NCBI GenBank assembly: GCA_000145985.1
Contig: CP002098.1
Span: 936,182 to 1,000,181, forward strand
DNA: 64,000 nucleotides
Direction: 5' to 3'
Source: Ignisphaera aggregans DSM 17230
GTDB taxonomy: Archaea > Thermoproteota > Thermoprotei_A > Sulfolobales > Ignisphaeraceae
Part shown: one piece after another, positions 9,087-18,057 of the stretch
Position numbering within the stretch: the stretch's first letter is position 1
Layout: each line of letters begins with the position of its first letter
Notes under the pieces: model-generated
Told to the model about the DNA's origin: nothing
The model's input: only the letters and a program-made list of their open reading frames with translations
Database searches by the model: none
Translations under genes and position numbers: made by a program

Positions 9087-10430
9087 TTATCTAGTTTTTA
9101 TTATTCTGTCAAAGAATTGTACATCTATGTTGCCATTGGTGAATTCTTCTGTTGTTAGAATCCTTATTAGTAGTGGTATAGATGTCTTTATTCCGTCTAT
9201 CTGGAATTCTCTTAATGCTTTTACTAATCTATCTATGGCTTCCCCTCTTGTTTTCCCCCAAGCTATAACCTTTGCTATCATTGGATCGTAGAAAGGTGGT
9301 ATTACGATCCCTGGTGCAAGTGCGTGGTCAATCCTGATGTTTTCTATGGATGGGAATTTTACAAAGGTTACTGTGCCTGGTGATGGAAGCATTTTCTCGG
9401 GGTCTTCGGCATATATTCTAGCTTCTATTGCATGCCCATTAAAGTTCTTTATATGGTTCTTTATCTCTAGCTCTCTTCCCTCAGCAATTTTTATCTGTTG
9501 CTCAACTATATCTATACCTGTGACCATCTCTGTTACTGGATGCTCTACCTGTATCCTTTTGTTGACCTCTATAAGATAGTAGTTTCCGTTTTGATCTCTT
9601 AGAAACTCCATGGTGCCTGCATTGACATAGCCTACTCTCCTCATGAATTTTACAGCTAACTCATATAGATAATCTCTATCTCTATCTGTAACTATAGGTG
9701 ATGGTGCTTCCTCTATAACTTTCTGATATCTTCTCTGGATAGAGCACTCTCTTTCTCCAAGAACAACAATATTCCCATGTTTATCAGCAAGAATCTGAAG
9801 CTCTATATGTCTTGCTCTCGGAATAAACTTCTCTATATAGACTTTATCAGATCCAAAAGCAGTTTTCATCTCCTCTATAGCAATCTCATATATATGCTCT
9901 AATTCCTCTAAGGAGTTTACTATCCTTATCCCCCTACCACCGCCACCTCTATCAGCCTTTATAAGAATAGGAAAACCTATCTCTTCAGCAACCCTCTTTG
10001 CAATATCTATAGAGACAGGCTCTAGAGTGCCGGGAATAACAGGTACCCCTACCTCAGATGCTATAGCTCTTGTACGAGACTTTGACTCTAGAAGCTCTAT
10101 AACACTCCACGGAGGTCCTATCCATATAATTCCACTGTCCTCAACAGCTTTTGCAAAAGCTGCTCTCTCAGATAGAAATCCATAGCCAGGATGTACAGCA
10201 TCTACACCACTCCTCTTAGCTATAGAAACTATCTTCTCTACATCTAGATATCCATATGGATCTGAACCTAGGGAATATACCTCATCAGCATATTTGACAT
10301 GTAGAGAATCTCTATCAGGATATGTATATATAGCAACAGTCTTAATACCAAGTCTCTTACACGTCTTTATAATCCTTATAGCTATCTCCCCTCTATTCGC
10401 TATCAACAGCTTTCTAATTCTATCAACCAT
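9087..10430 (-). CDS. Biotin carboxylase subunit (acetyl/propionyl-CoA or pyruvate carboxylase type)
   Basis: An ATP-grasp enzyme that carboxylates biotin with bicarbonate and ATP. The start LLIANRGEIAIRII, the VHPGYGFLSE motif, the glycine-rich lid KADRGGGGRGIR, the GERECSIQRRYQKVIEE block and the active-site IEVNKRIQVEHPVTE are all present. The catalytic Glu, Asn and Arg of the EMNTRxQVEH motif are kept (EVNKRIQVEH). The length (447) matches a stand-alone biotin carboxylase; no biotinyl domain is fused. Neither the biotin carrier nor a carboxyltransferase is in the window. The ATG at 10430 is preferred over the GTG at 10436, because GGTG lies five bases before it. It is transcribed away from the YjbQ pair from a shared TATA region. 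Confidence 0.93.
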   Translation of the reverse strand: MVDRIRKLLIANRGEIAIRIIKTCKRLGIKTVAIYTYPDRDSLHVKYADEVYSLGSDPYGYLDVEKIVSIAKRSGVDAVHPGYGFLSERAAFAKAVEDSGIIWIGPPWSVIELLESKSRTRAIASEVGVPVIPGTLEPVSIDIAKRVAEEIGFPILIKADRGGGGRGIRIVNSLEELEHIYEIAIEEMKTAFGSDKVYIEKFIPRARHIELQILADKHGNIVVLGERECSIQRRYQKVIEEAPSPIVTDRDRDYLYELAVKFMRRVGYVNAGTMEFLRDQNGNYYLIEVNKRIQVEHPVTEMVTGIDIVEQQIKIAEGRELEIKNHIKNFNGHAIEARIYAEDPEKMLPSPGTVTFVKFPSIENIRIDHALAPGIVIPPFYDPMIAKVIAWGKTRGEAIDRLVKALREFQIDGIKTSIPLLIRILTTEEFTNGNIDVQFFDRIIKTR

Positions 10431-10465
10431 ATACACACCATATCTCTATAGCTATGGATAGCGAA

Positions 10466-10483
10466 GGGTATTTTAAGACTTTA
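10466..10483. promoter_or_regulatory. Shared divergent TATA element between biotin carboxylase and YjbQ-like genes
   Basis: The core TATTTTAAG (10469-10477) reads CTTAAAATA on the other strand, so the same bases can act as a TATA box both ways. To the right, the spacing predicts transcription from about 10499, making the YjbQ-like gene (GTG 10501 or ATG 10504) essentially leaderless. To the left it predicts a start near 10447, giving the carboxylase a short leader holding GGTG. If TBP can bind in only one direction at a time, the two transcripts would compete. Confidence 0.5.
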
Positions 10484-10500
10484 CATCTCATTACCTAGAT

Positions 10501-10896
10501 GTGATGAAAATGCTTAGACTGAAGATGGTTAAAACATATGTTGAGAGCACAGGTTATATAGCTATAGATATAACAAATATTGTCGAATCTCTCGCAAATA
10601 AATACAAACTCGACAATGGATTAGCATATGTATTTACGCCCGAGAAGAAATGTAGTGTAACTATGATAGAGTATGAGCCTGAGCTTCTAGCAGATCTAGA
10701 GGAGTTTATGAAGAGACTTAAATGTGTTGAGCTAGGGACATGCGATGCTTTGATAGGTAAGAGTGTTGTTATACCTATACACAGTGGAAAGCCTTTTCTA
10801 GGTACATTCAAGAGAATAGTATTTATAGATACATCGAATATAGCTGGAGAGAAAAGTGTGGTGATAGTATTTGAAGGCGTATTCAAAGATAATTGA
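10501..10896 (+). CDS. YjbQ/UPF0047 family protein lacking both conserved histidines
   Basis: The YjbQ fold is recognisable. SVTMIEYEPELLADLEEF matches the usual strand and helix after the HTTA motif, and IGKSVVIPIHSGKPFLGTF matches the IGxSxxIPIxxGxLxLGTWQ block. The conserved histidine of HTTA is missing (TPEKKCSV), and so is the histidine of NAHAHL (replaced by CDALIGK). YjbQ proteins are small trimeric proteins, some with weak thiamine-phosphate synthase activity; this member is probably not active in that way. It starts at GTG 10501 or ATG 10504 and overlaps the next gene, a second diverged YjbQ-like protein, by 26 bp. Confidence 0.65.
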   Translation: MMKMLRLKMVKTYVESTGYIAIDITNIVESLANKYKLDNGLAYVFTPEKKCSVTMIEYEPELLADLEEFMKRLKCVELGTCDALIGKSVVIPIHSGKPFLGTFKRIVFIDTSNIAGEKSVVIVFEGVFKDN

Positions 10897-11293
10897 GGTA
10901 AAGACGTGGGGTCCTATGGAGCTTTTCCCACTTAGGAGATATATAGAGGAGGAGATAGGGAGAGCAGGTATATCTAGGGGTATAGCTATACTCTCTATAG
11001 AGGGTGCAACCCCTGCACTCGTAGTTCTTCAGAGAGGTTTAGAGAGACAGTTTCTAAACAATATCACAGAGCTTGTACCGTTTACGATATGGAGACATGG
11101 AAATGCATATGCACATCTAATCTCCACATTTATATCAACATCTACAGCAGTACCTATAGAATCATCAAAACTACTCCTACCCGATGACTATGATATCTAT
11201 CTCCTAGAAACACGCTCTGTCCACAACCATACGAGGAGAATATATTTATTGCTTCATGGAGAAACAGAGATATTACCTAGGTTAGAGAACTAG
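10871..11293 (+). CDS. Second YjbQ/UPF0047-like protein
   Basis: The start is TTG 10871, with GGTG seven bases upstream inside the previous gene. The C-terminal half carries the YjbQ signature: RHGNAYAHLIS keeps the histidine of NAxAHL, followed by VPIESSKLLLP and a YLLETR/RRIYLLL ending. The first motif is replaced by EGATPAL, so the HTTA histidine is again missing. The two genes overlap and each has kept different parts of the family pattern. They may form a mixed oligomer, which is an inference. No other function is suggested by the context. Confidence 0.6.
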   Translation: MKAYSKIIEVKTWGPMELFPLRRYIEEEIGRAGISRGIAILSIEGATPALVVLQRGLERQFLNNITELVPFTIWRHGNAYAHLISTFISTSTAVPIESSKLLLPDDYDIYLLETRSVHNHTRRIYLLLHGETEILPRLEN

Positions 11294-11324
11294 ATTTTAG
11301 GAACTATATATCTGAGGTATGGAG

Positions 11325-11723
11325 ATGCGTAGAGTATCTGACTGGTTTAGACAAGCTCTAAGAAATCTAAAGTCAGCTGAGATAAACTTCGAGAATGGAC
11401 TATATGAAGAAACATGCTTTGAGTCTCATCAAGCTGCTGAAAAAGCTTTGAAGGCTCTTCTCAATAGCCTAGGTATTGAGAGGAGAGGTCACTCACTAGT
11501 ATTTTTGGTGCATGAAATCACGGGGAAAAATATTGATATTCCTAGCGATGTAGGTCAATGTTTCTATATACTTGATAAACACTATATACCTTCTAGATAC
11601 CCTGACGTATTTGATGAGGGTGCTCCTATGGATTATTATACTGAAGATGATGGAAAAGAGTGTTTGAAGTGTGCCAATAGGATAATTGAGTGGGTTCGAA
11701 GCCATGTTGCAGGATATCTGTAG
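11325..11723 (+). CDS. HEPN domain protein (partner of MNT nucleotidyltransferase)
   Basis: A small helical HEPN protein of about 132 residues. The typical opening WFRQALRNLKSAEINFENG, the FESHQAAEKALKALL helix and the HYIPSRYPD segment place it in the COG2250-type family. The RX4HXY RNase motif of toxic HEPN proteins is not visible. An upstream ATG (11319) exists, but GAGG seven bases before ATG 11325 supports the later start. It overlaps the nucleotidyltransferase gene, as is standard for HEPN/MNT toxin-antitoxin modules. The exact role (toxin or other) is open. Confidence 0.85.
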   Translation: MRRVSDWFRQALRNLKSAEINFENGLYEETCFESHQAAEKALKALLNSLGIERRGHSLVFLVHEITGKNIDIPSDVGQCFYILDKHYIPSRYPDVFDEGAPMDYYTEDDGKECLKCANRIIEWVRSHVAGYL

Positions 11724-12081
11724 AAAGTATGAGAGGTTTAGCCCTAGGCTAGTGATTCTCTTTGGTTCTTATGCAAGGGGTGATTATACTGATGAGAGTG
11801 ATATAGATGTTCTTGTGGTTTCAGATAACTTGTCTAACGATCCTAGACAGGCTTTTCAACAGCTTTTCGACTCTGATAACCCTAGGCTTATACCATTGGG
11901 GATGAATACAGCCGTGTTCTTATCTAAGCTAAAGAGGGGTGAGCCCTTTGTGATGGAGATTCTTGAGGATGGAAAGCTGTTGTGTGGTGATGAGGATTTC
12001 TATAGATATGTGATGGAGATTTTTAGAGAGGTTAGAGGTAGATATATTAGGAGGGGTAAGGCATGGATTAGAATAACATAG
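11704..12081 (+). CDS. MNT-type minimal nucleotidyltransferase
   Basis: The nucleotidyltransferase signature is complete: LFGSYARGDYTDESDIDVLVV holds the GS motif and the DxD metal ligands. In HEPN/MNT modules this protein acts as the antitoxin, adding AMP to the HEPN partner. ATG 11704 inside the end of the HEPN gene is the most natural start; an in-frame TTG at 11686 would add six residues. About 125 residues, typical. The pair sits between the YjbQ-like genes and the transhydrogenase operon and is not obviously tied to either. Confidence 0.85.
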   Translation: MLQDICRKYERFSPRLVILFGSYARGDYTDESDIDVLVVSDNLSNDPRQAFQQLFDSDNPRLIPLGMNTAVFLSKLKRGEPFVMEILEDGKLLCGDEDFYRYVMEIFREVRGRYIRRGKAWIRIT

Positions 12082-12167
12082 CGTTTTAATAAAGCTGTAG
12101 ACATGGTCTTTAGTGGATAAAGCTTTTAACCTTATACAGCATTTTCATTGGTCAAAGGTATAGTTCT

Positions 12168-13295
12168 ATGAATATATGCTGTTTTAATGAGTCAAATGAT
12201 GTAGAGAAACGTGTTGCAATAACACCAGATGTTGTTTCAACTCTTAAGAAGGCTGGCTATGATGTAGTGATAGAGAGTGGTGCTGGTGTATCTGCAGGGT
12301 TTTCTGATGATGAATATATCGAGAGGGGAGCTGTTATTGGAGCAAGAGATGAGATGGTGGGGAGATGCGATATTGTTTTTGCTCTATCGAGAAAGGTTTT
12401 AGATATGGGGCTTAGAGAGGGGGCCATAGTTATAGGTGGTCTTAATCCTTATGATAATCCAAAGGAATTGCTTAGATATGTAGATAGGAAACTTACTCTA
12501 TTCTCTCTCGAGCTAATACCTAGGATATCAAAGGCTCAGAGTATGGATATTCTAACATCTATGGGTTTTATAGCTGGGTATAGAGCTGTTATTCTAGCAG
12601 CTTCATATCTACAGAAAATGATACCTATGATGTCAACACCTGCTGCATTGATAACACCTGCAAAGGTTTTGGTTATAGGTGCTGGTGTAGCTGGTTTAAC
12701 AGCTCTAGCTATTGCTAAGAGGCTTGGTGCTGATACATATGGATATGACATAAGACCTGCTGCTAAGGAGCAGATAAGAAGTGTTGGTGCTAAGGTTGTT
12801 GAAATGCCTATAGAGGCTAGAGATGTGGAGGATAGAGAGGGCTATGCTAGATATATGGGAGAAGATTTCTATGCCAAACAACGTAAGTTCTTTGAGGAGA
12901 TATTGAAGGATTTCGATATAGTTATAACTACAGCTGCAGTTCCTGGAAAGGAGGCACCTAAGCTCATATCAGAGGAAGCTGTTAAGAGGATGAAAAGAGG
13001 TTCTGTAATAGTCGATGTTGTTGCTGATAGAGGTGGAAACTGTGTACTTACAAAACCTGGAGAGACTGTGGTTAGATATGGCGTTATAATTATAGGGCCT
13101 ATCAACCTACCATCACAGCTTCCATACCATGCAAGCATTTTGTATTCTAGAAACCTAGCAAATTTCTTGCTATATATATCAAAGGGTGGTGCTATCAATA
13201 TAGATATTAGTGATGAAATTATATCAGATACACTTATTATGTATAAAGGTGAGATTGTTAGTAAAAAGTTTAAGGAGTTGATAGGGGTTAGGTAA
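12168..13295 (+). CDS. pntAA: NAD(P) transhydrogenase subunit alpha-1 (NAD-binding, domain I)
   Basis: The soluble NAD(H)-binding subunit of the proton-translocating transhydrogenase, which drives NADPH formation from NADH with the proton gradient. The AlaDH/PNT N-terminal motif RVAITPDVVSTLKKAGYDVV, the dinucleotide fold VLVIGAGVAGLTALAIAKRL and the DVVADRGGNC segment are clear. The 375-residue length fits the three-subunit form known from Rhodospirillum. A TATA-like GCTTTTAAC lies at 12122-12130. The stop abuts the start of pntAB, so this is a tight operon. Confidence 0.94.
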   Translation: MNICCFNESNDVEKRVAITPDVVSTLKKAGYDVVIESGAGVSAGFSDDEYIERGAVIGARDEMVGRCDIVFALSRKVLDMGLREGAIVIGGLNPYDNPKELLRYVDRKLTLFSLELIPRISKAQSMDILTSMGFIAGYRAVILAASYLQKMIPMMSTPAALITPAKVLVIGAGVAGLTALAIAKRLGADTYGYDIRPAAKEQIRSVGAKVVEMPIEARDVEDREGYARYMGEDFYAKQRKFFEEILKDFDIVITTAAVPGKEAPKLISEEAVKRMKRGSVIVDVVADRGGNCVLTKPGETVVRYGVIIIGPINLPSQLPYHASILYSRNLANFLLYISKGGAINIDISDEIISDTLIMYKGEIVSKKFKELIGVR

Positions 13296-13604
13296 ATGCA
13301 GGAGATATATGTTGTAGATATAGTAACACTCTTTACAATATTTGTACTATCCCTATTTGTAGGCTTTGAGATTATTAGGAAGGTTCCCGCTATCCTCCAT
13401 ACACCACTGATGTCGGGCTCAAATGCTATATCTGGTATAACTATAGTTGGTGCTATTGTCTCTGCAATGTATGGCTATACAGAGCTTACAATGTATCTAT
13501 CGTTTATAGCTATAGTATTTGCAACTATAAATGTTGTTGGAGGATTTCTTGTAACACATAGGATGCTAATGATGTTCATAAAGGGGAGAGGTGGAAGGAA
13601 ATGA
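13296..13604 (+). CDS. pntAB: NAD(P) transhydrogenase subunit alpha-2 (membrane, domain II part)
   Basis: A 102-residue membrane protein with three hydrophobic helices: IVTLFTIFVLSLFVGFEII, the SNAISGITIVGAI stretch, and LSFIAIVFATINVVGGFLV followed by the THRML motif. TPLMSGSNAISGI is the strongly conserved loop of the PntA membrane portion. It starts directly after the pntAA stop and overlaps pntB by four bases. It supplies part of the proton channel. Confidence 0.93.
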   Translation: MQEIYVVDIVTLFTIFVLSLFVGFEIIRKVPAILHTPLMSGSNAISGITIVGAIVSAMYGYTELTMYLSFIAIVFATINVVGGFLVTHRMLMMFIKGRGGRK

Positions 13605-14983
13605 ATATAGCTATACTAAATCTATTGTATCTCTTAGCAGCAGTATTCTTCATCCTTGCATTTAAGATGCTTTCATCGCCTAGGAGAGCTATTTTTGGAA
13701 ATCTTATTGGAAGCATAGGGATGTTTATAGCTGTTATAGCTACAGTTCTATACTATGGCTTTGCCAATATATCAGTAGTTATATCAGGAATCGCTATAGG
13801 GGGGCTTATTGGAGCTATAATGGCACTTAAAGTTCCTATGACTGCTATGCCACAGATGGTAGCTATATTAAATGGTTTAGGGGGTGGAGCATCAATGCTC
13901 GTCTCTGGAATCTCTCTAATAGAATCTATAGAGGTTACAAAGACGAGTTTATCGATGGACTATATAGCTTCTGTAATTGCTGGTGGTATTATAGGTGCTG
14001 TAACACTATCTGGTAGTATGGTGGCAGCAGCAAAGCTTCAGTGGCATAGAATTGAAAGACCGATAATGTTTAGAGGAATACATATAGTAACAGCACTACT
14101 GCTAGCTCTATCCATTCTCTTTGGAGTGCTAATACCATATACAAATAATGTCAATATGTTTTGGCTAATGTCAGCAATAGCTCTTGTACTTGGAATATTC
14201 CTAGTGTTGCCTATAGGTGGTGCTGATATGCCTGTAGTAATATCTCTATTAAATTCATATTCAGGGCTAGCTGCAGCAGCAACAGGTTTTGTACTTAGGA
14301 ATACTATGTTGATAATTGCTGGTAGTCTTGTTGGGACATCGGGGATTATACTTACTAATCTTATGTGTAAAGCTATGAATAGATCATTTATAAATGTTCT
14401 CCTTGGAGGATTTGGTTCAAAGGTTATAGAGTCTCAGGATATATACCAGGGCAAGATTAAGAGAGCTTCAGCAGAGGATGTTGCAGAGCTTCTAAGATCA
14501 GCTAGAAAAGTTGTTATAGTCCCAGGATATGGTATGGCTGTAGCACAAGCACACTATCCATTGAAAGAACTTGTAAATATTTTAGAGTCTATGGGTATAG
14601 AGGTAGATTTTGCTATACATCCAGTTGCAGGTAGAATGCCCGGCCATATGAATGTTCTTCTAGCAGAAGCTGGGATTCCATATGAGAAGATGAAGGGTTT
14701 AGAGGAGATAAATCCGATTATGGAACAAGTAGATGTTGCAATTGTTGTAGGTGCAAATGATATTGTTAATCCATATGCAGAAACAGATCCCAAATCACCT
14801 ATCTATGGAATGCCCATAGTCCAGGTATACAAGGCAAAAACTGTTGTTGTAATCAAGAGATCTCTAGCTCCAGGATTTGCAGGTATACCAAATCCTCTAT
14901 TTACATATGACAATACATTAATGTATTTTGAAGATGCGAGAAAAGCTATTCTTGATATTATAGCTGAACTAAAATCAGGATAG
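13601..14983 (+). CDS. pntB: NAD(P) transhydrogenase subunit beta (membrane domain II plus NADP-binding domain III)
   Basis: 460 residues. The first ~270 hold about eight or nine membrane helices with the conserved GSMVAAAKLQ and GGADMPVVISLLNSYSGLAA segments. The last ~180 form the NADP(H)-binding domain, with GYGMAVAQAHYPLKEL, the HPVAGRMPGHMNVLLAEA loop, VGANDIVNPYAETD and KRSLAPGFAGIPNPLF. All key motifs are intact. GGTG seven bases before ATG 13601 supports the start. A complete proton-pumping transhydrogenase is uncommon in Crenarchaeota and may have come by lateral transfer, although its codon use looks like that of its neighbours. Confidence 0.95.
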   Translation: MNIAILNLLYLLAAVFFILAFKMLSSPRRAIFGNLIGSIGMFIAVIATVLYYGFANISVVISGIAIGGLIGAIMALKVPMTAMPQMVAILNGLGGGASMLVSGISLIESIEVTKTSLSMDYIASVIAGGIIGAVTLSGSMVAAAKLQWHRIERPIMFRGIHIVTALLLALSILFGVLIPYTNNVNMFWLMSAIALVLGIFLVLPIGGADMPVVISLLNSYSGLAAAATGFVLRNTMLIIAGSLVGTSGIILTNLMCKAMNRSFINVLLGGFGSKVIESQDIYQGKIKRASAEDVAELLRSARKVVIVPGYGMAVAQAHYPLKELVNILESMGIEVDFAIHPVAGRMPGHMNVLLAEAGIPYEKMKGLEEINPIMEQVDVAIVVGANDIVNPYAETDPKSPIYGMPIVQVYKAKTVVVIKRSLAPGFAGIPNPLFTYDNTLMYFEDARKAILDIIAELKSG

Positions 14984-15001
14984 AGATATACTAGTAGCTA
15001 A

Positions 15002-16039
15002 CTATTTGGTTTCGAAATATGTTTTTATCTTGGGCCAATTTCTTTTCCATGTATATGCATATTTTGCTGCAATTATAATCGAGTTGACCATACCCCTCTC
15101 AATAGCTGTACACTTACCTGCTCTACTATATGCAGTTCCATGCTCAGGTGATGTTCTTATGAATGGCAAACCCAGTGTTACACCTACTGTACCCGGTAGA
15201 TCCAGTGTTTTAAGAGCTATGTGTACCTGGTCATGGTATAGAGATAGTATTGCATCATATCTTCCCTGTCTACCAAACCAGAAAATAGCATCTGCAGCTA
15301 TAGGACCTATAGCTCTTATACCCATTCTATTTGCCTCCTCTATAGCAGGTCTAATAATCCTGTCCTCCTCATCACCAAAAAGACCACCGTCACTTGCATG
15401 GGGATTTAGAGCAGCTACAGCTATAGTCGGATTGTTGATTCCCAATGCTTCTAGAAATCTATGTGCATTGACTATGGCTTCCAATATGGCTTCCCTAGTG
15501 ATATACCTAAAGACTTCTCTCAAAGCTACATGGCGGGTCATTAGAAATACTCTCATGTTTTCAAGTTCAAACATTGTTATTACAAATGGAGATCTTGTCA
15601 TATTCTGGAAAAGCTCTGTATGTCCTATGAAATCTGGGTATCTCATACGCATCTCAACCTTGTTTATAGGAGCTGTAGCTACAGCATCTATAGCCCCAGA
15701 TAATGCAAGTTCTATGGATTTAACAATAGAGTTGTAAGCAGCTTCAGCTGCTTCAATACTCATAACACCAAATGTAATGTTCCTCAACTCAGGCTGTCTA
15801 ATTGGTATTATATAGACTTTGCCAACCCTATACTCAAGATCTTTAATTCTATTCTCAGAGACCTCAACTATATCAACATCAATATCACATCTATCTCTAA
15901 CAATATTAAACACATTTGGATTACCAATAACAATAGGTTTTGCATATTCAAATACCTCCCTCTTCGCTAAAGCCTTCAATATTATTTCAGGTCCTACACC
16001 AACAGGATCCCCCATAGTAACTCCAACAATAGGCTTCAA
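15002..16039 (-). CDS. PdxA-family dehydrogenase (4-hydroxythreonine-4-phosphate dehydrogenase-like)
   Basis: NAD-dependent oxidative decarboxylase fold. It shows GVTMGDPVGVGPEI at the start, FIGHTELFQ, the metal-binding HDQVHIALK (PdxA: HDQGxxxxK), TLGLPFIRTSPEHGTAYSRAG and AALNPHASDGGLFG. In bacteria PdxA serves pyridoxal synthesis, but archaea normally use Pdx1/Pdx2. Substitutions such as HDQV for HDQG and PEHGTAY for VDHGTAL suggest a PdxA2-like enzyme acting on another four-carbon phosphosugar acid (inference). TTG 16039 with GGTG six bases upstream is the likely start; TTG 16051 and GTG 16048 overlap the ribosome site. It converges on pntB. Confidence 0.85.
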   Translation of the reverse strand: MKPIVGVTMGDPVGVGPEIILKALAKREVFEYAKPIVIGNPNVFNIVRDRCDIDVDIVEVSENRIKDLEYRVGKVYIIPIRQPELRNITFGVMSIEAAEAAYNSIVKSIELALSGAIDAVATAPINKVEMRMRYPDFIGHTELFQNMTRSPFVITMFELENMRVFLMTRHVALREVFRYITREAILEAIVNAHRFLEALGINNPTIAVAALNPHASDGGLFGDEEDRIIRPAIEEANRMGIRAIGPIAADAIFWFGRQGRYDAILSLYHDQVHIALKTLDLPGTVGVTLGLPFIRTSPEHGTAYSRAGKCTAIERGMVNSIIIAAKYAYTWKRNWPKIKTYFETK

Positions 16040-16103
16040 AATGTTCACCAAATATAAAAACTACTGTGTAGAGGTTATGAATTTTTGTATAGGTAGATAG
16101 ATG

Positions 16104-17942
16104 CTAGGATGCTTGGGATAGATATTGGTTATTGAAAGCTCTAACAATCTCCCTTATCCTCTCTATAGATTGTGTTACAAGCCTTACTCTGAGCCTAAGT
16201 CTGCTGAGGATATCTCTATCGAGATATCTCCTATCTGATAAGATTATAAGAGCATAGTCTTTATCAGATCTTATAGCTCTTCCAACAGCCTGGAGAATTC
16301 TTATCGATGCAACTTCTTTTAGATACTCCGAGAATCTTGTGTCTCCATCACCAAAACTCTTTCTGATGATATCTATATAGTCATCAATCTGTGGATAAGG
16401 TATTCCAATAATTGCCACAACCTTTATAAGGCTTTCACCATTCTCTACAATCTCTATACCCTCTGTAAGCCTCCCACCAGCAACAGTATTTATCATCATT
16501 CTCCCCAATCTTTCTACAAGATTAGAATAGTGGGAGAGAGGTTCTCCAGACTCTATATATATACCATCCATATCGCTAAACATTTTTGTGACGCTATACA
16601 TAACCTCATAGCTGGGGTAAACCACAAGGAAAACACCTCTGATTATCTCCCTATATATGTTCTCTATAAGCAATGCATATACTCTATATGTATCCTCATC
16701 TCTATATCTATACATAGTTGTAGCACCTGTAAATATAGCTACATAGGAGTTCTCTCTAAGATAATCAATAGCACCAACATCAACAGCATCCAGCTCAACA
16801 ACATTTCTATTAACTTTAGCTACATCAACAAGAAATGTTTTTGAGGGTGTAGTTCCACTCATTAGAATAGCACTATAGAACTCCCCTATAATCTTACCTA
16901 TGAGACTAAGATCTATAGGCAGTGCATGGAACTCTACCCTACCCCCATAATCGGTAGAGACAAAGAGCTCAAATCCATCCTGAATAAGCATACTAAGAAA
17001 CTTAGCTAGATGTGCAGTTGAAAACTCTATACCCATAGCATTCTCCTCAACCCCTCTATACATCTCAACATATCTAAAAGCTATTTCACTAGCAATAACA
17101 TTAATATCTCTAGCAATATCATTTGTAAATCCAATGGATTCTTTACCAATAAACTTATAACCTCTATCCCCTGGCTTCACCTGTAATAATCTATTAAGAA
17201 CCTCAACAACATCTCTATATATACCAGGGAAAAACCTATTTATCTCCCTAACAGCTTTATCAACAATATCTCTGGATATGCTATCCCCCATAACCCCACC
17301 TATATTAACTAGATTATGAGCTTCATCAACAACTAGAATCGTTGTTGTAGGATCTATATCCTCTACAATCCTTCTTATCCTCTCCTTAAACACATATGGA
17401 TATGTCATTACAGCAATATCAACAGTATTTATAAGCATTATAGATGCAAAATATGGACATACCCCAAGTTTATCAGATAGAACTCTAGAGAAGGAAATAT
17501 GGTCAGAAATACTATGTAGGGCCTCCAACAATGCATTGAGATTCATTTGATTTAGTCTTTTGTAGTAAGAACAAACACCTTTTATCCGCAGGATATTACA
17601 CGTAAACCAGAATGATTCTGGAGATATATTTCTATCAATAGCAATTGGACACATCCTTCTACCGCTATACAAAACAGTAAACCTTATATCCATAGACCTT
17701 AAATCCCTTATAACAGGATCCAATTCATTCCTTGTCCTAACAACATATATCCCTCTATCAACAATACCCTCATCAATAAGCTTCCCAATAGAGTATAGAG
17801 CAACAGCAGTTTTACCAAAACCTGTAGGGGCATTTAAAACAATGATAGAATCTCTATTAATATGGCTAATGATCTTTCTTGAAAGCTCTATCTGTCCTGG
17901 TCTAGGTTTTTCATATGGAAAACGCACAGGTGTACAACCCAA
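16104..17942 (-). CDS. XPD/Rad3-like Fe-S DNA helicase
   Basis: A superfamily 2, 5'-3' DNA helicase of the XPD/DinG group. The Q-like RPGQIELS opening, Walker A NAPTGFGKT (~residue 40), DEAH box LVVDEAHNLVN (~210) and motif VI RILQAVGRAIRSDKDYA near the end are present. Four cysteines lie between motifs I and II (in RMCPIA, FTCNIL, GVCSYY and GVCPYF) and match the iron-sulfur cluster of XPD. 612 residues, slightly longer than archaeal XPD. The annotated start is TTG; an in-frame GTG at 17927 giving RFPYEKPRPGQ is an equally good start. It could be a paralogue rather than the main XPD. Confidence 0.88.
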   Translation of the reverse strand: MGCTPVRFPYEKPRPGQIELSRKIISHINRDSIIVLNAPTGFGKTAVALYSIGKLIDEGIVDRGIYVVRTRNELDPVIRDLRSMDIRFTVLYSGRRMCPIAIDRNISPESFWFTCNILRIKGVCSYYKRLNQMNLNALLEALHSISDHISFSRVLSDKLGVCPYFASIMLINTVDIAVMTYPYVFKERIRRIVEDIDPTTTILVVDEAHNLVNIGGVMGDSISRDIVDKAVREINRFFPGIYRDVVEVLNRLLQVKPGDRGYKFIGKESIGFTNDIARDINVIASEIAFRYVEMYRGVEENAMGIEFSTAHLAKFLSMLIQDGFELFVSTDYGGRVEFHALPIDLSLIGKIIGEFYSAILMSGTTPSKTFLVDVAKVNRNVVELDAVDVGAIDYLRENSYVAIFTGATTMYRYRDEDTYRVYALLIENIYREIIRGVFLVVYPSYEVMYSVTKMFSDMDGIYIESGEPLSHYSNLVERLGRMMINTVAGGRLTEGIEIVENGESLIKVVAIIGIPYPQIDDYIDIIRKSFGDGDTRFSEYLKEVASIRILQAVGRAIRSDKDYALIILSDRRYLDRDILSRLRLRVRLVTQSIERIREIVRAFNNQYLSQAS

Positions 17943-18057
17943 GACTAGACTTTATATATAGCAACAGGATTTTTTAATTTAGTCTCATAATAACCTGAAA
18001 ATACTGATCAATGATATAATGTTTATGAGGAACAATCAATAACACTATATAGTCCTT

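Noticed and set aside
15006-15737. Long plus-strand ORF over pdxA
   Set aside because: It is the reverse-strand shadow of a well-supported PdxA frame with no domain of its own.
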